From Manis javanica (taxonomy: Eukaryota > Chordata > Mammalia > Pholidota > Manidae): a DNA stretch of 64,000 nucleotides. The DNA lies in assembly GCF_040802235.1 (NCBI RefSeq), contig NC_133167.1, forward strand, positions 98,814,001 through 98,878,000, given 5' to 3'. How positions within the stretch are numbered: position 1 is the first letter of the stretch; each line of letters starts with the position of its first letter. The notes under the pieces were generated by a model that was given only the letters and a program-made list of their open reading frames with translations, was not told the DNA's origin and searched no databases. A program made the position numbers and the translations under genes. Shown piece after piece: positions 48,635 through 59,099 of the stretch.

Positions 48635-49110
48635 GCCCCCAGTCTAGCAGGAGGACAGACCATGTCCCAATGGTTCCCAGAGAAGAGAGAGTACAAGCCA
48701 GATCAGGAGAGGCCTGTCTGGAACCAGGTGGTGAAGGAGTGTAGGCAGTGTGCACTGTTTTACCAAGATGTGTGGTGAGGTAAAAGAGAGAGATGGTTGT
48801 AATCATTTCAGCATCTGAAGGCCTGAACCAGCTTAGAGGCAAAGAGAAAGGAGAAAGCTGGGTAGGGTGAAATCTGAGATGCAGAAGAGAGAGAAAATTA
48901 CAGAAAGACGCAAAAGTGGAGAAAGTAGAAATCGTAGATGGAAGAATGACTCTTGAAATGTAGGCTGTACATCCATCTTAGGTAATGGAATTTTAAACCA
49001 AACTTGCACTGGTACAATTTTATTATATAATTTTCCCCTTAAACTATTTCAGTTGAATCAAGTGACATTTTATTACCTTACTTTTCATGAACATATTTTC
49101 CTTTCATGCT
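48635..49110. other. Unannotated sequence
   Basis: Purine-rich on the plus strand in its first half, with no recognised element. Confidence 0.3.
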
Positions 49111-49133
49111 AAACTTTATCCCATAAAAGTATT

Positions 49134-50054
49134 ATGCTAAAGCGCTTTGAAATTCATCAAATGAAAGCTTCATGTAGATCCAAGGCCTACCACAAGTTCC
49201 TTCTCTCCTATGTATTTGTGTTTCTACTCATTTTCAGTATGCATATCATTCATCACCATTATGGGCGTACTCCTTCTTTCTCTTTCAAGAAAGCTATTAT
49301 TTTCTACACGTGGCTCACTTGGTACAGTAGGTGTTCAAATAATAAAAGTGATGCTATGAAAAGTGTTCCCCTAGTTGAAGCAAAGACACTGAAAATAAAA
49401 TGCCCTTTGCATTCTCGGTTAGCCTTACTGTGTAAACAATGGCGGCAGAAGTGTTGGAAGAAAGTCTATGCTCAGGACCACAGCGAAATGCAAATGATTC
49501 CCCTCAGGAAGGGAAGACAGACTTACTGTGTAATTTTCATTGTTTTGATGGTCACTGGCGCCATTAAATTGATAGTTAGACATAAAAGTGCAATGTTGTT
49601 TGAAAACGGAAGAGCCAAATCCTTATTCATAACCGGCGGTCAAATTACCATAGACGACCAAGCAAAACAGGGCATCTTATACTAGGAAATGGTCATTTGT
49701 AGTGACTTTGCCTTGCCTCACAGTAATAAAAGAGCAGATACTGGTAAGCATCGCCTACAAAGGATTATGGTGCAGGGGCCACGATGCTTCCCAAATGTAC
49801 GCAGCCGGATCAATCCTGTTCCTTCTCTGAAGGAGCCCCTGCAGCTTCATTCACCCCATGACTGCCTTTCTGCACTGGGCATCACCCCGCACATTTACAG
49901 TGCCGGGGATATAAAGGCATTAGGATTCGAGACTGAGCCCTGCGGCCCAGGCAATTCCAAGCTGCCACAAATAACGCAAACCAGGGTGATCCGGAATCAT
50001 GCTGAATTAACAGAGAGGGCAGAGCACGACGACAAAAGAAATCCAGGACCTTGA
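49134..50054 (+). other. 921-nt frame with a single internal TAG; coding status unproven
   Basis: Two plus-strand frames lie in the same phase and are separated only by one TAG codon at 49683-49685 and a GAA codon. The first (49134-49685) gives 183 residues and the second (49689-50054) 121. The frame is closed upstream by TAA at 49110-49112. The first part has two hydrophobic stretches that could span a membrane (residues about 22-39 and 131-148) with Lys/Cys-rich sequence between. I recognise no domain. The DNA is free of recognised repeats and contains an ATGCAAAT octamer (49488-49495), so a conserved enhancer is an equally good or better explanation. By chance, one such pair in a 64-kb six-frame scan would be uncommon but not remarkable. 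Coding confidence is low. Confidence 0.2.
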
Positions 50055-50059
50055 AGGAG

Positions 50060-50670
50060 TTTTGGAGCCTATGAGCAAGACCTATGGGAGTAGATTTCTC
50101 CCTGGTAAAAGCTCTGGCTGAGAGTAGGGGCCTGTCCTGCAGGTGAAGGCACTCCCCTGAGAAAGTCAGTTGCACACTGATAGGAGAACAAAACCCAAGT
50201 CTCAGAGCCTTTCTTGCCAAACAGCAAAGCTGAATCCTCTATGCCAGGCTCTCCGACTTCAATGTCTCTTCTCACCAGATTTAGAGGAGTCAAGTCGTGG
50301 TGTCATGAATGCAGGGCAGCACAAGACAGATGCAGTGGGCACCTTCTCACTGACAGGGCAGCCATCCTTCAGGAGGAAGGGAAATGCTTCCCCGATGGCT
50401 TGGGAAGGACATCTGAAATGATGTGTTTAGTCACAAGCTTGCTTGTTTGTTTAACATCCACTGAACAAGAAGAATTCAAGTTAGACCATCGCGCAAGTAT
50501 AGGAGTAGTTTAAAAGATTGGCTAAGAGCAACAGACCCCTCATTTCCCAAAAAGGATGTTTCCAGAAAGGAAAGAAGTAGAGAGGAACACCATGGAAATG
50601 AGTCATTTGGCAATTAGATACACAGTGGGAGAACATGTGAAGAAACAGGGGCATATTTTGTGGTAACTAA
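50060..50670. other. Unannotated sequence
   Basis: Moderate GC, no recognised repeat. Short overlapping frames on both strands around 50069-50513 have no protein similarity. Confidence 0.3.
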
Positions 50671-50679
50671 TCTCTAGAG

Positions 50680-50690
50680 TATAAAAGGAG
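50680..50690 (+). promoter_or_regulatory. TATA-box-like element
   Basis: GTATAAAAGGA is a strong TATA-box match. About 50 bp downstream lies a (CG)n tract and at about 50778 a degenerate polyadenylation-like ACTAAAGCCTCTTT. The spacing is what a small LTR U3-R-U5 would show, but no TG...CA ends were identified. Confidence 0.35.
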
Positions 50691-50735
50691 AGGGTTTAAG
50701 AGGCATCTTTAGTTTTACTTGACTGTTAAGATTCT

Positions 50736-50754
50736 CGCGCGCGCGCACGCGCGC
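50736..50754 (+). repeat. (CG)n alternating tract
   Basis: Nineteen bases of alternating C and G, with a single A substitution, outside any CpG island. Methylated CG repeats normally decay quickly in mammals, and alternating CG is the strongest Z-DNA-forming sequence. Confidence 0.95.
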
Positions 50755-50867
50755 CTTCCAGAGGTCCAGCATCCTGCCACTAAAGCCTCTTTAGTACTGT
50801 GTGTGTGTTTTAATATCTTAGTAATTACTTTTTAAAATAAGTTTTTCTTTCCTATGCCTGGGGAATG

Positions 50868-50896
50868 TTTTTTTTTTTTTTTTTTTTTTTTTTTTT
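50868..50896 (-). repeat. Poly(T) run of 29
   Basis: T29 on the plus strand could be the A tail of a minus-strand retroposed sequence lying to its right (from about 50897). That sequence is not recognisable to me and no target-site duplication was found. Confidence 0.9.
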
Positions 50897-50960
50897 GTAG
50901 GACATATCTATGCGGTGTTCAGTGTGGTTGGGAAGCCAGCAGTATACTCTGCTTAAAATA

Positions 50961-51020
50961 GATGAACTGCCTTAGTTGTTGCTGAGGCTAGATGAACTGC
51001 CTTAGTTGTTGCTGAGGCTA
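50961..51020 (+). repeat. Perfect tandem duplication, 30-bp unit x2
   Basis: Positions 50961-50990 and 50991-51020 are identical; each begins GATGAACTGCC and ends TGCTGAGGCTA. Exact identity points to a recent duplication. Confidence 0.97.
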
Positions 51021-51354
51021 ACCTTGTCTCACTTACATTCTGAATCTCATCCCCTTTCATCTGTTCAAGAATTTTGTTCTCCTTTGTCTCCTGGACCATA
51101 AATTTTGTTTGCTGTAATATCCAATTCCCACAAGCATCTAAACATGCTCTAATGACCCAGCTTAACACAGAACCTCTCTCTTGATAGGACAGTCACAATT
51201 CCCCGTTTCTTGTTCCCTATTATAGCAGATTTCCTCAAAATATGCTGTATCCACTTGCTTCTCTCTTACATTCTTGCCAATAAGACTTTCATCCAACATT
51301 CCCACTGATTTCTGACTTGCACTTGCTATGTCCCAGGGTTCACTTGAGGCTGTC

Positions 51355-51660
51355 ATCCTTCTAACCTCTTATCAGCCTTTGAAACAACTGACCACTCCTC
51401 CTCCTTGAAGTCCTTCACCTGATAATCCTACAAAGATATTTCTCAGATCTGTCCCATCCTTCACATCTGCACGGCGGCGTGATCTCGGAGTCACTTTCAC
51501 TTTTTATATATACTGCTTGTTACTCCAATGTGCTATTCCTACTATCTTGCTAGATCTTTCTTATTCCAATTTTTCAATGTGTAAAGCACCCAGGGCTCAT
51601 GAATTACCTTTTCTCTTCTCCAAGTGCATTCACCGTCTAGATGACCTATATGTTCCATAA
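51355..51660 (+). repeat. L2 LINE fragment (5' of a split copy)
   Basis: Sense L2 phrases: 'cctttgaaacaactgaccac', 'tcctcctccttgaagtcctt', 'tctcggagtcactttcact'. A better-preserved downstream L2 part resumes at 52400. The intervening 51660-52380 is partly unrecognised and may hold an inserted LTR-like sequence. Confidence 0.55.
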
Positions 51661-51664
51661 GCCG

Positions 51665-52395
51665 CCTATTAATCTGTGGTTCCTAAACTAATACCCTCCG
51701 CCCAACATTCACCCAATGAAATGTACCCGGCTGGGTATCATAACATATCCACTTGGGTGTTTAATGATCAAATGATCATCTCAGGTTTAACATGTCCAGG
51801 TTTAACAGTTTTCTTTTCTCACCCCCTCCCTGCTCCTCTCCTGATTTTGCAAATCCATTCCTTCCAAATCTTTTCCATGTCAGGCATTGTCAGATCATTC
51901 AGGATCTCAAGCCAAAATTTTCTTACACCTCATATCCTATCCTTTAGTAAACATTGTTGTTTCTCTCCTCAAAATATAGGAGGCCATGGAGGTGCCCTGA
52001 TCAGATCTCCCTTCGAAGAGCATGGTGATCGACAGCCTCTTGCTGCCACTCTATTCTATCCGTCAGCCCACAGTGATCCGAGCTCTCCCAATGGGGGCTC
52101 AGTAGCAGGGGAGGAGGGACTGGAACAGATTCCTCTAAAGTGCACCTTTTACTAGGGGCCTCCCATGTACCTTGCCAGGGCCAGTGCCCTCGTAGACCCG
52201 TGCCTTAGTCTGAGGCTGTTGGACCTGGCCCCTTTCATTCTTGATTAGCACTTAAGCAGCATAGTGGGCAGACTTCCCCTGCCTATTCCTTCCCCTTCTG
52301 TCCTTCACAGTGATTTAGACCTTGCCACATCTAATCCTGCTTGGCATTTGCTTCTCAGAAGACCTGAACTGACACAAGTACTTCTCATGGGTACT
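51665..52395. other. Sequence between L2 parts, possible inserted element
   Basis: The first part still resembles diverged L2 (pyrimidine-rich). From about 51985 the character changes, and a stretch ending in 'gacctgaactgacacaagt' recalls the 3' end of an LTR. No ends or duplications could be fixed. A 159-codon frame at 51676-52155 crosses the change and is not supported. Confidence 0.3.
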
Positions 52396-52399
52396 TGAT

Positions 52400-52770
52400 C
52401 CTAGGATTAGGCCACACTGTACCATTCCTTTGCTTAAAGCTCTCCAGTGGCCTATCGTTGTTCTTAGGACCAAATATAACCATAGCCCTAAAGCTTTAAA
52501 CATGTGGCCTCTGGCTGTCTCTCCAAATTTCTCCTTTGCTCCTCTGGGCCTGCTACATTGTTCTCCTCACTGGTACCTGAATTCACCTGACATAAACCAC
52601 TTCATAGTCTTTCCACGCCTGATTTTCATGCAGAGAGCAGAATGCCCCTCGCTCAGGTGTCCGCAGGGGTGATCTGCTTCCTCAGAGTTCCTGTTCCCCT
52701 GCCCCCCAGGAAGACCTTCCCCAACCCCAACTGTACCTAAAACAGGAAGTATGTTCCACAGATACCACTG
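52400..52770 (+). repeat. L2 LINE fragment (3' of a split copy)
   Basis: Good sense L2 match: 'ccattcctttgcttaaagct', 'ctccagtggcctatcgttgt', 'tcttaggaccaaatataacc', 'gctcctctgggcctgcta', 'agaccttccccaacccc'. Confidence 0.7.
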
Positions 52771-52774
52771 CAGG

Positions 52775-53395
52775 CGTAACTTCCATGTACTTAAGGGTCC
52801 AAATATTCAAGCAGTGTTTTGATCAAAGAATCCTTGAATAAACCCAAAATAAATGTCAAATCAGGATGCAAAATAGAATTATAGGTCTTTTGATGGCACA
52901 AAATGTTAGATATTAACAGTCTCTGGGAAATATTTTCCTCTGAGATTGAAATTACACTTCCTATTTTCTTCAAATCATGAGAGGTTGAGTATAATTTCCA
53001 CTATCTGTCAGGTATTTGTAAAATAAGATAAATGCATTGTGCAAATGGATGTAAATGAACTGTGACAATGTATGTTTGCTTTATATTCTGAGTACATTTG
53101 CCATAGTTTGCATTTTAATAGCCTGCCTGTAAGCTTTTTGAGAATATTGTTAGAGACCAATAATTCTCAGAAGACTATTATGAAGATGGAGATTTGATAA
53201 AGTGCTTATTATTTTAGTGGCTAAGCTATAAGAACTCATGTCTGAAACTGATTCAGGACTATTTATTTAAAGTGACAAAAATGTGATTAATTTCTAAATG
53301 CTTTCTGTTGTATTTATCTAATATTAATAATTTAGAATTTAAAAATCATAAAAGTATTTGCTTGACATATATTATTAAGAGTCAAGTTTCTAGAG
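52775..53395. other. Unannotated AT-rich sequence
   Basis: No recognised repeat or gene up to the truncated L1 that begins at about 53400. Confidence 0.35.
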
Positions 53396-53525
53396 GCAAC
53401 CTGTGGTATGGGATAATATTTTTGTAAATGATTTATCTACTAAGGGGTTAACATCCAAAATATATAGAGAAATCAGACAACTCAATACCAAAAACAAATA
53501 ACCCGATTAAAAAAATGGGTAGAGG

Positions 53526-53655
53526 TGTTGAGAATTAGGCTTGGGATTGATTAGTGATTGTGCATTGAGTCCCCTATACAGAATTTTATTGTTGTTAACA
53601 ACCATTTGATCAATAAATATGAGAGTTGCCCTCTCAAAAAAAAAAAAAAAAAAAA
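53526..53655 (+). mobile_element. Nested retroposed 3' end of unknown source
   Basis: About 110 bp plus an A20 tail are inserted in the L1 ORF2 region. The insert carries AATAAA at 53612-53617, 18 nt before the tail, as in a polyadenylated RNA polymerase II transcript. The L1 text on each side (GGGTAGAGG at 53517-53525 and GGGCAGAGG at 53656-53664) is duplicated. With the preceding A run the duplication is about 17 bp, starting at a TT/AAAA endonuclease site. The source is unrecognised: not tRNA-like at its 5' end, so a 5'-truncated younger L1, an endogenous LTR transcript or a lineage-specific SINE are possible. Confidence 0.8.
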
Positions 53656-54320
53656 GGGCAGAGGACCTGAAAAGACATTTTCCAAAGAAGAAATACAGAT
53701 GGCCAACAGGCACATGAAAAGATGCTCCACATCACAGTAATCATCAAGGAAATGCAAATCAAAACTGCAATGAGTTATCACTTCACACAAGTTAGAATGT
53801 CACTATCCAAAAGACAAGAAATAAGGGTTGGTGAGGATATGAGAAATAGGAACCCTCCTACACTGTTGTTGGGAATGTAAATTGGAGCAACTGCTGTGGA
53901 AAGCAATATGGAGGTTCCTCAAAAAACTAAAAATGGAAATACCATATGACCCAGTAATTCCACTTTTAGGAATTTACCCAAAGAAAACAAAATCCCTGAT
54001 TCAAAAAGATGTATGTACTCCTACGTTTACTTCATTATTTACAATAGCCAAGATACAGGAGCAACCTAAGTGTCCATCCATAGATGTGGTAGTTACACAC
54101 AATAGAATATTATTCAGTCATAAAAAAGAAAGAAATCCTGACATTTGCAACAACACATGGATGGACCCAGAGGCTAATTATGCTCAGTGAAATAAGCCAG
54201 ATGGAGAAAGACAGGTGCTATATGAATTCACTTGCTTGTGGAATCTAAACACAAGACAAAACAAAAGGAACAAAATATCAGTAGACTCATAGACATTGAG
54301 AAGTGACTGTGGTTACCATC

Positions 54321-54359
54321 GGGGAGGGGTTGTGGTGAGTGGGTGGGGAGGGTGAGGGG
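54321..54359 (+). other. L1 3'UTR G-rich tract
   Basis: Runs of three or four G separated by short loops on the sense strand, ending GGGTGGGGAGGGTGAGGGG (54341-54359), fit a canonical G-quadruplex. It is equivalent to tracts in the other two L1 3'UTRs of the window. Confidence 0.85.
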
Positions 54360-54869
54360 ATAAAGGGTCACAACAATTCTCAATCGTAATGTTAGTTGGT
54401 CATGGGGATGGTAGTGCAGCATGGAGAATATAGCCAATGATTCTGTAATATCTTTCCATGTTGACAAGTAGTAACTGCAGTAGTTGGGGTGAGGATTTTA
54501 TAATGGGGTAACTGATGAACCACTGTGTTGTATACTTGAAACTAATAGAAGATTGTATATCAACTATTTCAATAAAAAAATAAAAGGGATCCTTAACCAC
54601 AATTTTTTTTAAATCAAATTTCTATAGGCAGATTATCAAGAAAATATCCTAAGGCACTGAATTATCCTGGAGATGAATCATTTTATAATCTAATAGGTAT
54701 ACAGCAAATTCACACATAAGGAAAACACAAATATCAAAAAGGTAGATTTGCCAGAGCTTTTTGTAAGATGAAGTGATGATTTAACTTAGTCCCTTTTTTG
54801 TATTTGTGCCAATTTAGATTTTGAACGATTTTTTTTTTGAAACAGTTTGTTTTTGAAAAGTAATACAAT

Positions 54870-55065
54870 TTTAAAAGTGAGGAAACTTCAGAGATAATCT
54901 GATCAAATCACGTCACGTTTTTGAAATGAGTAAACTAAGGCCTAGAGGGTAGGTGACTTGTCTAAACCCACAGAGCTAATTGAAATGAATCGCGTGACAT
55001 ATTTCTGGAGGCTGAACTCCAGTGTGGTAATTCCAAGTTAATGTTCTTTTCATTAAGCTGCAGTA
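54870..55065 (-). repeat. MIR SINE, antisense
   Basis: Antisense MIR order: 'gatcaaatcacgtcac', 'gaaatgagtaaactaaggcc', 'taggtgacttgtctaaaccc', 'acagagctaattgaaatgaa', then 'aatgttcttttcatt'. Moderately diverged. Confidence 0.6.
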
Positions 55066-55069
55066 TTTT

Positions 55070-55595
55070 TATTCCACAATAACTTTATGAAGGAATGATT
55101 CAGTTTTTCTTCCTCCAAATTTTTATAGAACAAGTGTCACGCAAGACAAGATTCTGCTTCAAAGAGCTTGAGGTTTAATTAAAAAGATAATTTGCATTTA
55201 CTGAAACAATTAACAAAGCAATGGCATGTGACTATGTACAGAAATTGTAACATGCAAGTTATATGATTAGCAATTTTGATATTTGAAACAGAGAGAAAAT
55301 ACAAGTGCATATAATATCAATAGTAGTGAGAATAGCCATGAAAAAACAAAGCAAAAAATATTTATTTTTATAAGCTATCACAACAAATATCCCACTGTGA
55401 AAGTCACAACTTTCCCTACTTAACATGCACTGTCTCTGTTAAGGTGCCTCAATGGTATTGCCAACCAACAGCAACTTCTGAAAGGCTGGCCGAAGGAGAA
55501 ACCACACTCAGTGCCTGCAGTTAAAGTTGTGGGTCCCCTGTGCTCCCCGTGGAGTCTCTGCCCAGACGAGATTCTGCAAAAGTGAAACGTTCTCA
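55070..55595. other. Unannotated sequence upstream of the CpG island
   Basis: AT-rich until about 55490, then rising GC into the island. No TATA box was recognised near its edge. Confidence 0.35.
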
Positions 55596-55599
55596 ACAG

Positions 55600-55935
55600 A
55601 AAAAAAGTTCAAGGTGAAGCTCGCTGTGCAGAAGCCACAGTGCAGCTGTCGGCAATCAGCACAACGCTGAGAGCGGGCCGTGGGCCCGTGCAAACAACCA
55701 GGGGCCAGAGCGTCCCACCTGTGCGCAGCCCGAGCGAGCATGCGGCCGGCCCCGCAAACGCCAAGCAGCGGCCTTCTCTGCTCCGCTGCCCTCTCCGTTC
55801 CCTCCTGGGCTGCTGGAGGAGACAGAGCGTGCGGGGCATGGGCTTCCCAGCGTGCCGAGGGCCGCCCGTCTGAAGCGGAGCAAACCGGGAGAGGTAAGAA
55901 GCTTTCATTTGGGGAGCGTTTGCAACGCTGGTTTC
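55600..55935 (+). promoter_or_regulatory. CpG island with candidate first exon and splice donor
   Basis: About 330 bp of high GC with roughly 25-30 CpGs by eye, in a neighbourhood where CpG is depleted. The plus strand has a good 5' splice site at 55893/55894 (GAG/GTAAGAAG), so an exon starting within the island and ending at 55893 is plausible. A second, weaker donor (CAG/GTGGGA) reads on the minus strand at about 55718, which would allow divergent transcription. Overlapping frames exist in several phases on both strands, none recognised, as expected of GC-rich DNA. Most likely a promoter of a gene or long non-coding RNA whose other exons lie outside the window or are unrecognised. Confidence 0.55.
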
Positions 55936-55939
55936 CGCA

Positions 55940-56360
55940 TGGGACTGGATCCCTCGGTTACTGAAATGAGGCTTTCTATCTCCAGGTGACTTGGGAAAAG
56001 TTTGGTATCTGAATATTCAGAAATGTCATGGTGCATGAAAAGCCAAGGGACAGAAGAGAAATGGCTGATGGAAGAGCTGTAGAGAGGTAATGGGGTGGGA
56101 AGAAAGAATGAATTTGCTCTCTGGCTTCATCCGAAGTCCTGCTTGGTCACTGCCAGGATCACACAATTACAGGTTGTGTGGGTGTGCGTGTACACACACG
56201 TCAATGATCTATGTGACAGTCATTTTTTTTCTCCTTCTGAGACATTACACACCTGCACACACACATAACCGTGCATTAGCACCCAAGAAAAGTCATAATT
56301 CACAAAAGCTAGGGTCATACAGATTATATTCAAGGAACTCAAAATGATGAAATTAGAAAT
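55940..56360. other. Unannotated sequence downstream of the CpG island
   Basis: If the donor at 55893 is used, this is the start of an intron. Short (CA)-rich patches occur at about 56190-56200 and 56255-56265. Nothing else was recognised. Confidence 0.35.
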
Positions 56361-56364
56361 TTCA

Positions 56365-56374
56365 TCTCTCTCTC

Positions 56375-56410
<36 letters not shown>
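56365..56410. repeat. (TC)n(TA)n(GA)n palindromic microsatellite
   Basis: Ten bases of TC, sixteen of TA and twenty of GA. Positions 56365-56400 are a perfect 36-nt palindrome, able to extrude as a cruciform. Confidence 0.97.
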
Positions 56411-56414
56411 CCAC

Positions 56415-57485
56415 ATAGTCCTCTTTTCAAAACCATAAAAGGGAAAGAAAACAAAGAACTCTGCTTGGGAATTTTCAAACATTCTTTTGCAAAAGCCTCA
56501 CTCTAGAAAATGTTTGTAACCAATAGTTGTGCCTGTTCTAAATGTGGAATGCATCCTTAAATCCACCGACAGAGTCAGGCCACATTTTATGAGGGGTTGG
56601 GTGCTGAAGTTCATGAAGGAGGGACATACAGACTTACCCTGCTGGGGGGTCTGAAATTGTTGGATAGAATAATGCCAGGAGACAGTGGGGAAGAGTTGGC
56701 CCTTCTAGTCAGGGAAGTATGACCCCAGGGGACAAGGTCGGTGGCCCTGGAAGTTGGGGGGGAGGGTGCCGGGGGGGTGAGGCCCAGCTCTGGCTTCCCT
56801 GGGGTACAGTCTCAAGAGAGGTGTTAAAATCTGGGAGCTGGCAGGCCTCAGAAGGTCTATCTGGGCAGATCCCCACCCTGCCATGGGACCTCATAGGGGA
56901 AGAAATAGGGACCTCTGGTAAGGTGTGGGGAAATAGTCAACCCCAATGCATGAGTTGCTGGTTTGGTCAATTATTACTCTATTCTTATCTAGATATTCTG
57001 TGACCTCAAACACTGTCGATGCGAGTGACAGACCTGCCCACCAGGTTTCTACGTCAGGCCCCAAGGATGGGCTTATCGTGTTAAATGTTAGGACCCCTGG
57101 TGTTGCTGGGCATGTGCAGAGGGCTGACATTCACTTGTGGGATAAATCTCTATAGAGTTCGCTTCAAAGCAGGTGCTGGGAAGAGATGGCGTATAATTCA
57201 TCCATCTGAATGTTTTTGGTCCGTGTTTTCCAGACAAAAGAAAAGGTCTGTTTTAGGAAAGATGGACTATCTGGGATCTGCCTTCACAGCTCTCTTTAAT
57301 GGGCCAATGGTAGTCTAATTTTAAGTGCTATATATTGCATACCCTGGCAGAGCTGCATTTTCTCTTCTTTGTATAAAAGAAAATGTATGTTTTGGCTCAA
57401 AAAGATGCATTAAATCAGCAGACATATGTAAAGGTCACAAAGAATGTTGAAAGCTACAATTTCCTTCAATATAGCTAATGTCTTC
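56415..57485. other. Unannotated sequence with G-rich patch
   Basis: No repeat or gene recognised. 56756-56776 on the plus strand has G7-A-G3-TGCC-G6, satisfying the four-tract G-quadruplex rule. Frames at 56709-57318 on both strands are short and unsupported. Confidence 0.35.
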
Positions 57486-57489
57486 TTAA

Positions 57490-57705
57490 CAATAAATAAC
57501 AAGGGCTAAAATTTAGAGAGTACTTTGAGATAAGTAGAGTTACTACCCCCATTTTACTATGGAGGAAGTCAAAGCCTAGAAAAAAGGAAAAATAAATGAA
57601 CCACCCAAGGCCACACAAGTAGGGAATCTTAGAGATTGGATTCAAATCCACTGCCTGTCTGCAGAGACTGCACACTTTTAAGCCCTACAGAAATGCTGCT
57701 ATCCT
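57490..57705 (-). repeat. MIR SINE, antisense (nearly full length)
   Basis: A clear antisense MIR: 'agtactttgagataagtaga', 'cccccattttactatggagg', 'ccaaggccacacaagtaggg', 'attggattcaaatccactgc', 'acttttaagcccta'. Among the best-preserved MIRs in the window. Confidence 0.75.
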
Positions 57706-57709
57706 TGAC

Positions 57710-59095
57710 AAATAACATCACAGAAAAAGGAACCAGGAACCAGTGATCAATTTTAACTTATAGTTGGCCATTATAACTGAGTTACCTTATTGGTAACATC
57801 TTTTAACCAGAAAACCTAATTAGAAGAGTTCACTCCAATGAAATCTCTATAAATAACTTCAAAAAATAGCAGTATTTACAGTCAGAATGTTCCACATCTA
57901 TGGCTTCTTTAGTTTTTAAGTCACTTTGGACAGCAGATGAAGATGAGGCGTCTGCCTCTCTCTCCTCCTTGCCAAATTATATGTAAACTTAATCGGAAGC
58001 AGGTGGTTTTTGTCCATCAGGAAATGGCTATTTAAATTCCCTGAATTGTACACTTGGCCCCACTGAATCCAGTCATTGAAAAGGATTTAATTTTTATCTA
58101 GGAACATACACACCTTGAGCTAAGGAAACCTGTGCTCCGCAAATCAAGATTCTTTTGAAACTACTTCTTCAGCAAATTGGTAACTGTGTGGTGATACAAT
58201 AGGAGACAAAGGCAAAAGTGTATTTGTGATGCTGAAATTATATTTGAAAGAAGGATGAGCGGTTAACATGAGGCTGAACTATAAGCTGTGTCTGCATGTA
58301 TTCCATGAAGTGGACAGTAGAAACTATTACACAGATAATTCAAGCAGAAATACTGCTTTCCCTTCTATTACATGGATATTTCAAATAGTATACTGTTCTT
58401 GGCTTCAAATTTTTGGCAATTGCTGGTCTTCACCTCTTCACAGCCCTTTTATAGTCTTCTATTTGAAGAAGTGTAAATGAAGAAAAATTTCAGAACTCAT
58501 AGATAAAAATACATAGAATACCTATTTCTACTAGCCTGTGTCTGTTCTTTTTAAGTGCATTTCTATACTTTAATCTGACAACAGTAAGTTTTTCTAACAG
58601 TAGGCTCAGTAGTAGCTGGTCCTACACGGGAATTAGAAAATTGTTAAAGGCACGTGTGGTTGGAAAAAGCAGGCTCCAAATTCAGGACCAGGCAGAGTGT
58701 CCCCATTGCTTGTCCATGGTTCAGGAATCCTCACATGCTCCTGCACTCCCTGAACACTGAACAGAAGGCAGACCCAGAGGGAAGTGCTGAGTGCAGTGAG
58801 AAGGAGAGAAACATAAGGAAATTAAGAAGAGAGAACTTTCCATCAGAATGACCAGAATGGTTTATCAAGAAGAAGGCATATTATCTACTTTATATCAGAT
58901 AAATAAGATGTGGATTAATGAGACCACAAATCTCTCAGACATGAAGGTAGAGGTAATGTGAACAAAATGCTGTGTGTCACAGAGCAGTGACCTGGTCTGT
59001 CAGACTCACATTATGGAAGGACACAAAATCAAACCTGCCCTGTAGGAACTTTTTCATGTACACTTGCTGAATGAATGAGCATAAATACCATTCCA
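57710..59095. other. Unannotated, apparently unique sequence
   Basis: No repeat recognised. 57900-58140 is balanced in base composition and repeat-free, which would suit a conserved non-coding element, but conservation cannot be seen from one sequence. No frame exceeds 70 codons. Confidence 0.35.
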
Positions 59096-59099
59096 ATTG

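Larger units (their letters stand above)
53400..54590 (+). mobile_element. 5'-truncated L1 with nested insertion
   Basis: Plus-strand L1 covering the ORF2 C-terminal region and the 3'UTR, ending in an A-rich tail (about 54572-54590) after the terminal phrase 'gtatatcaactatttcaat'. In translation the frame 53882-54190 shows [34 protein letters not shown] and RNPDICNNTWMDPE, the conserved ORF2 C-terminus, followed by a stop. A separate retroposed sequence interrupts it at 53526-53655. Same broad family as the full-length minus-strand copy; 5' truncation is the usual outcome of target-primed reverse transcription. Confidence 0.9.
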
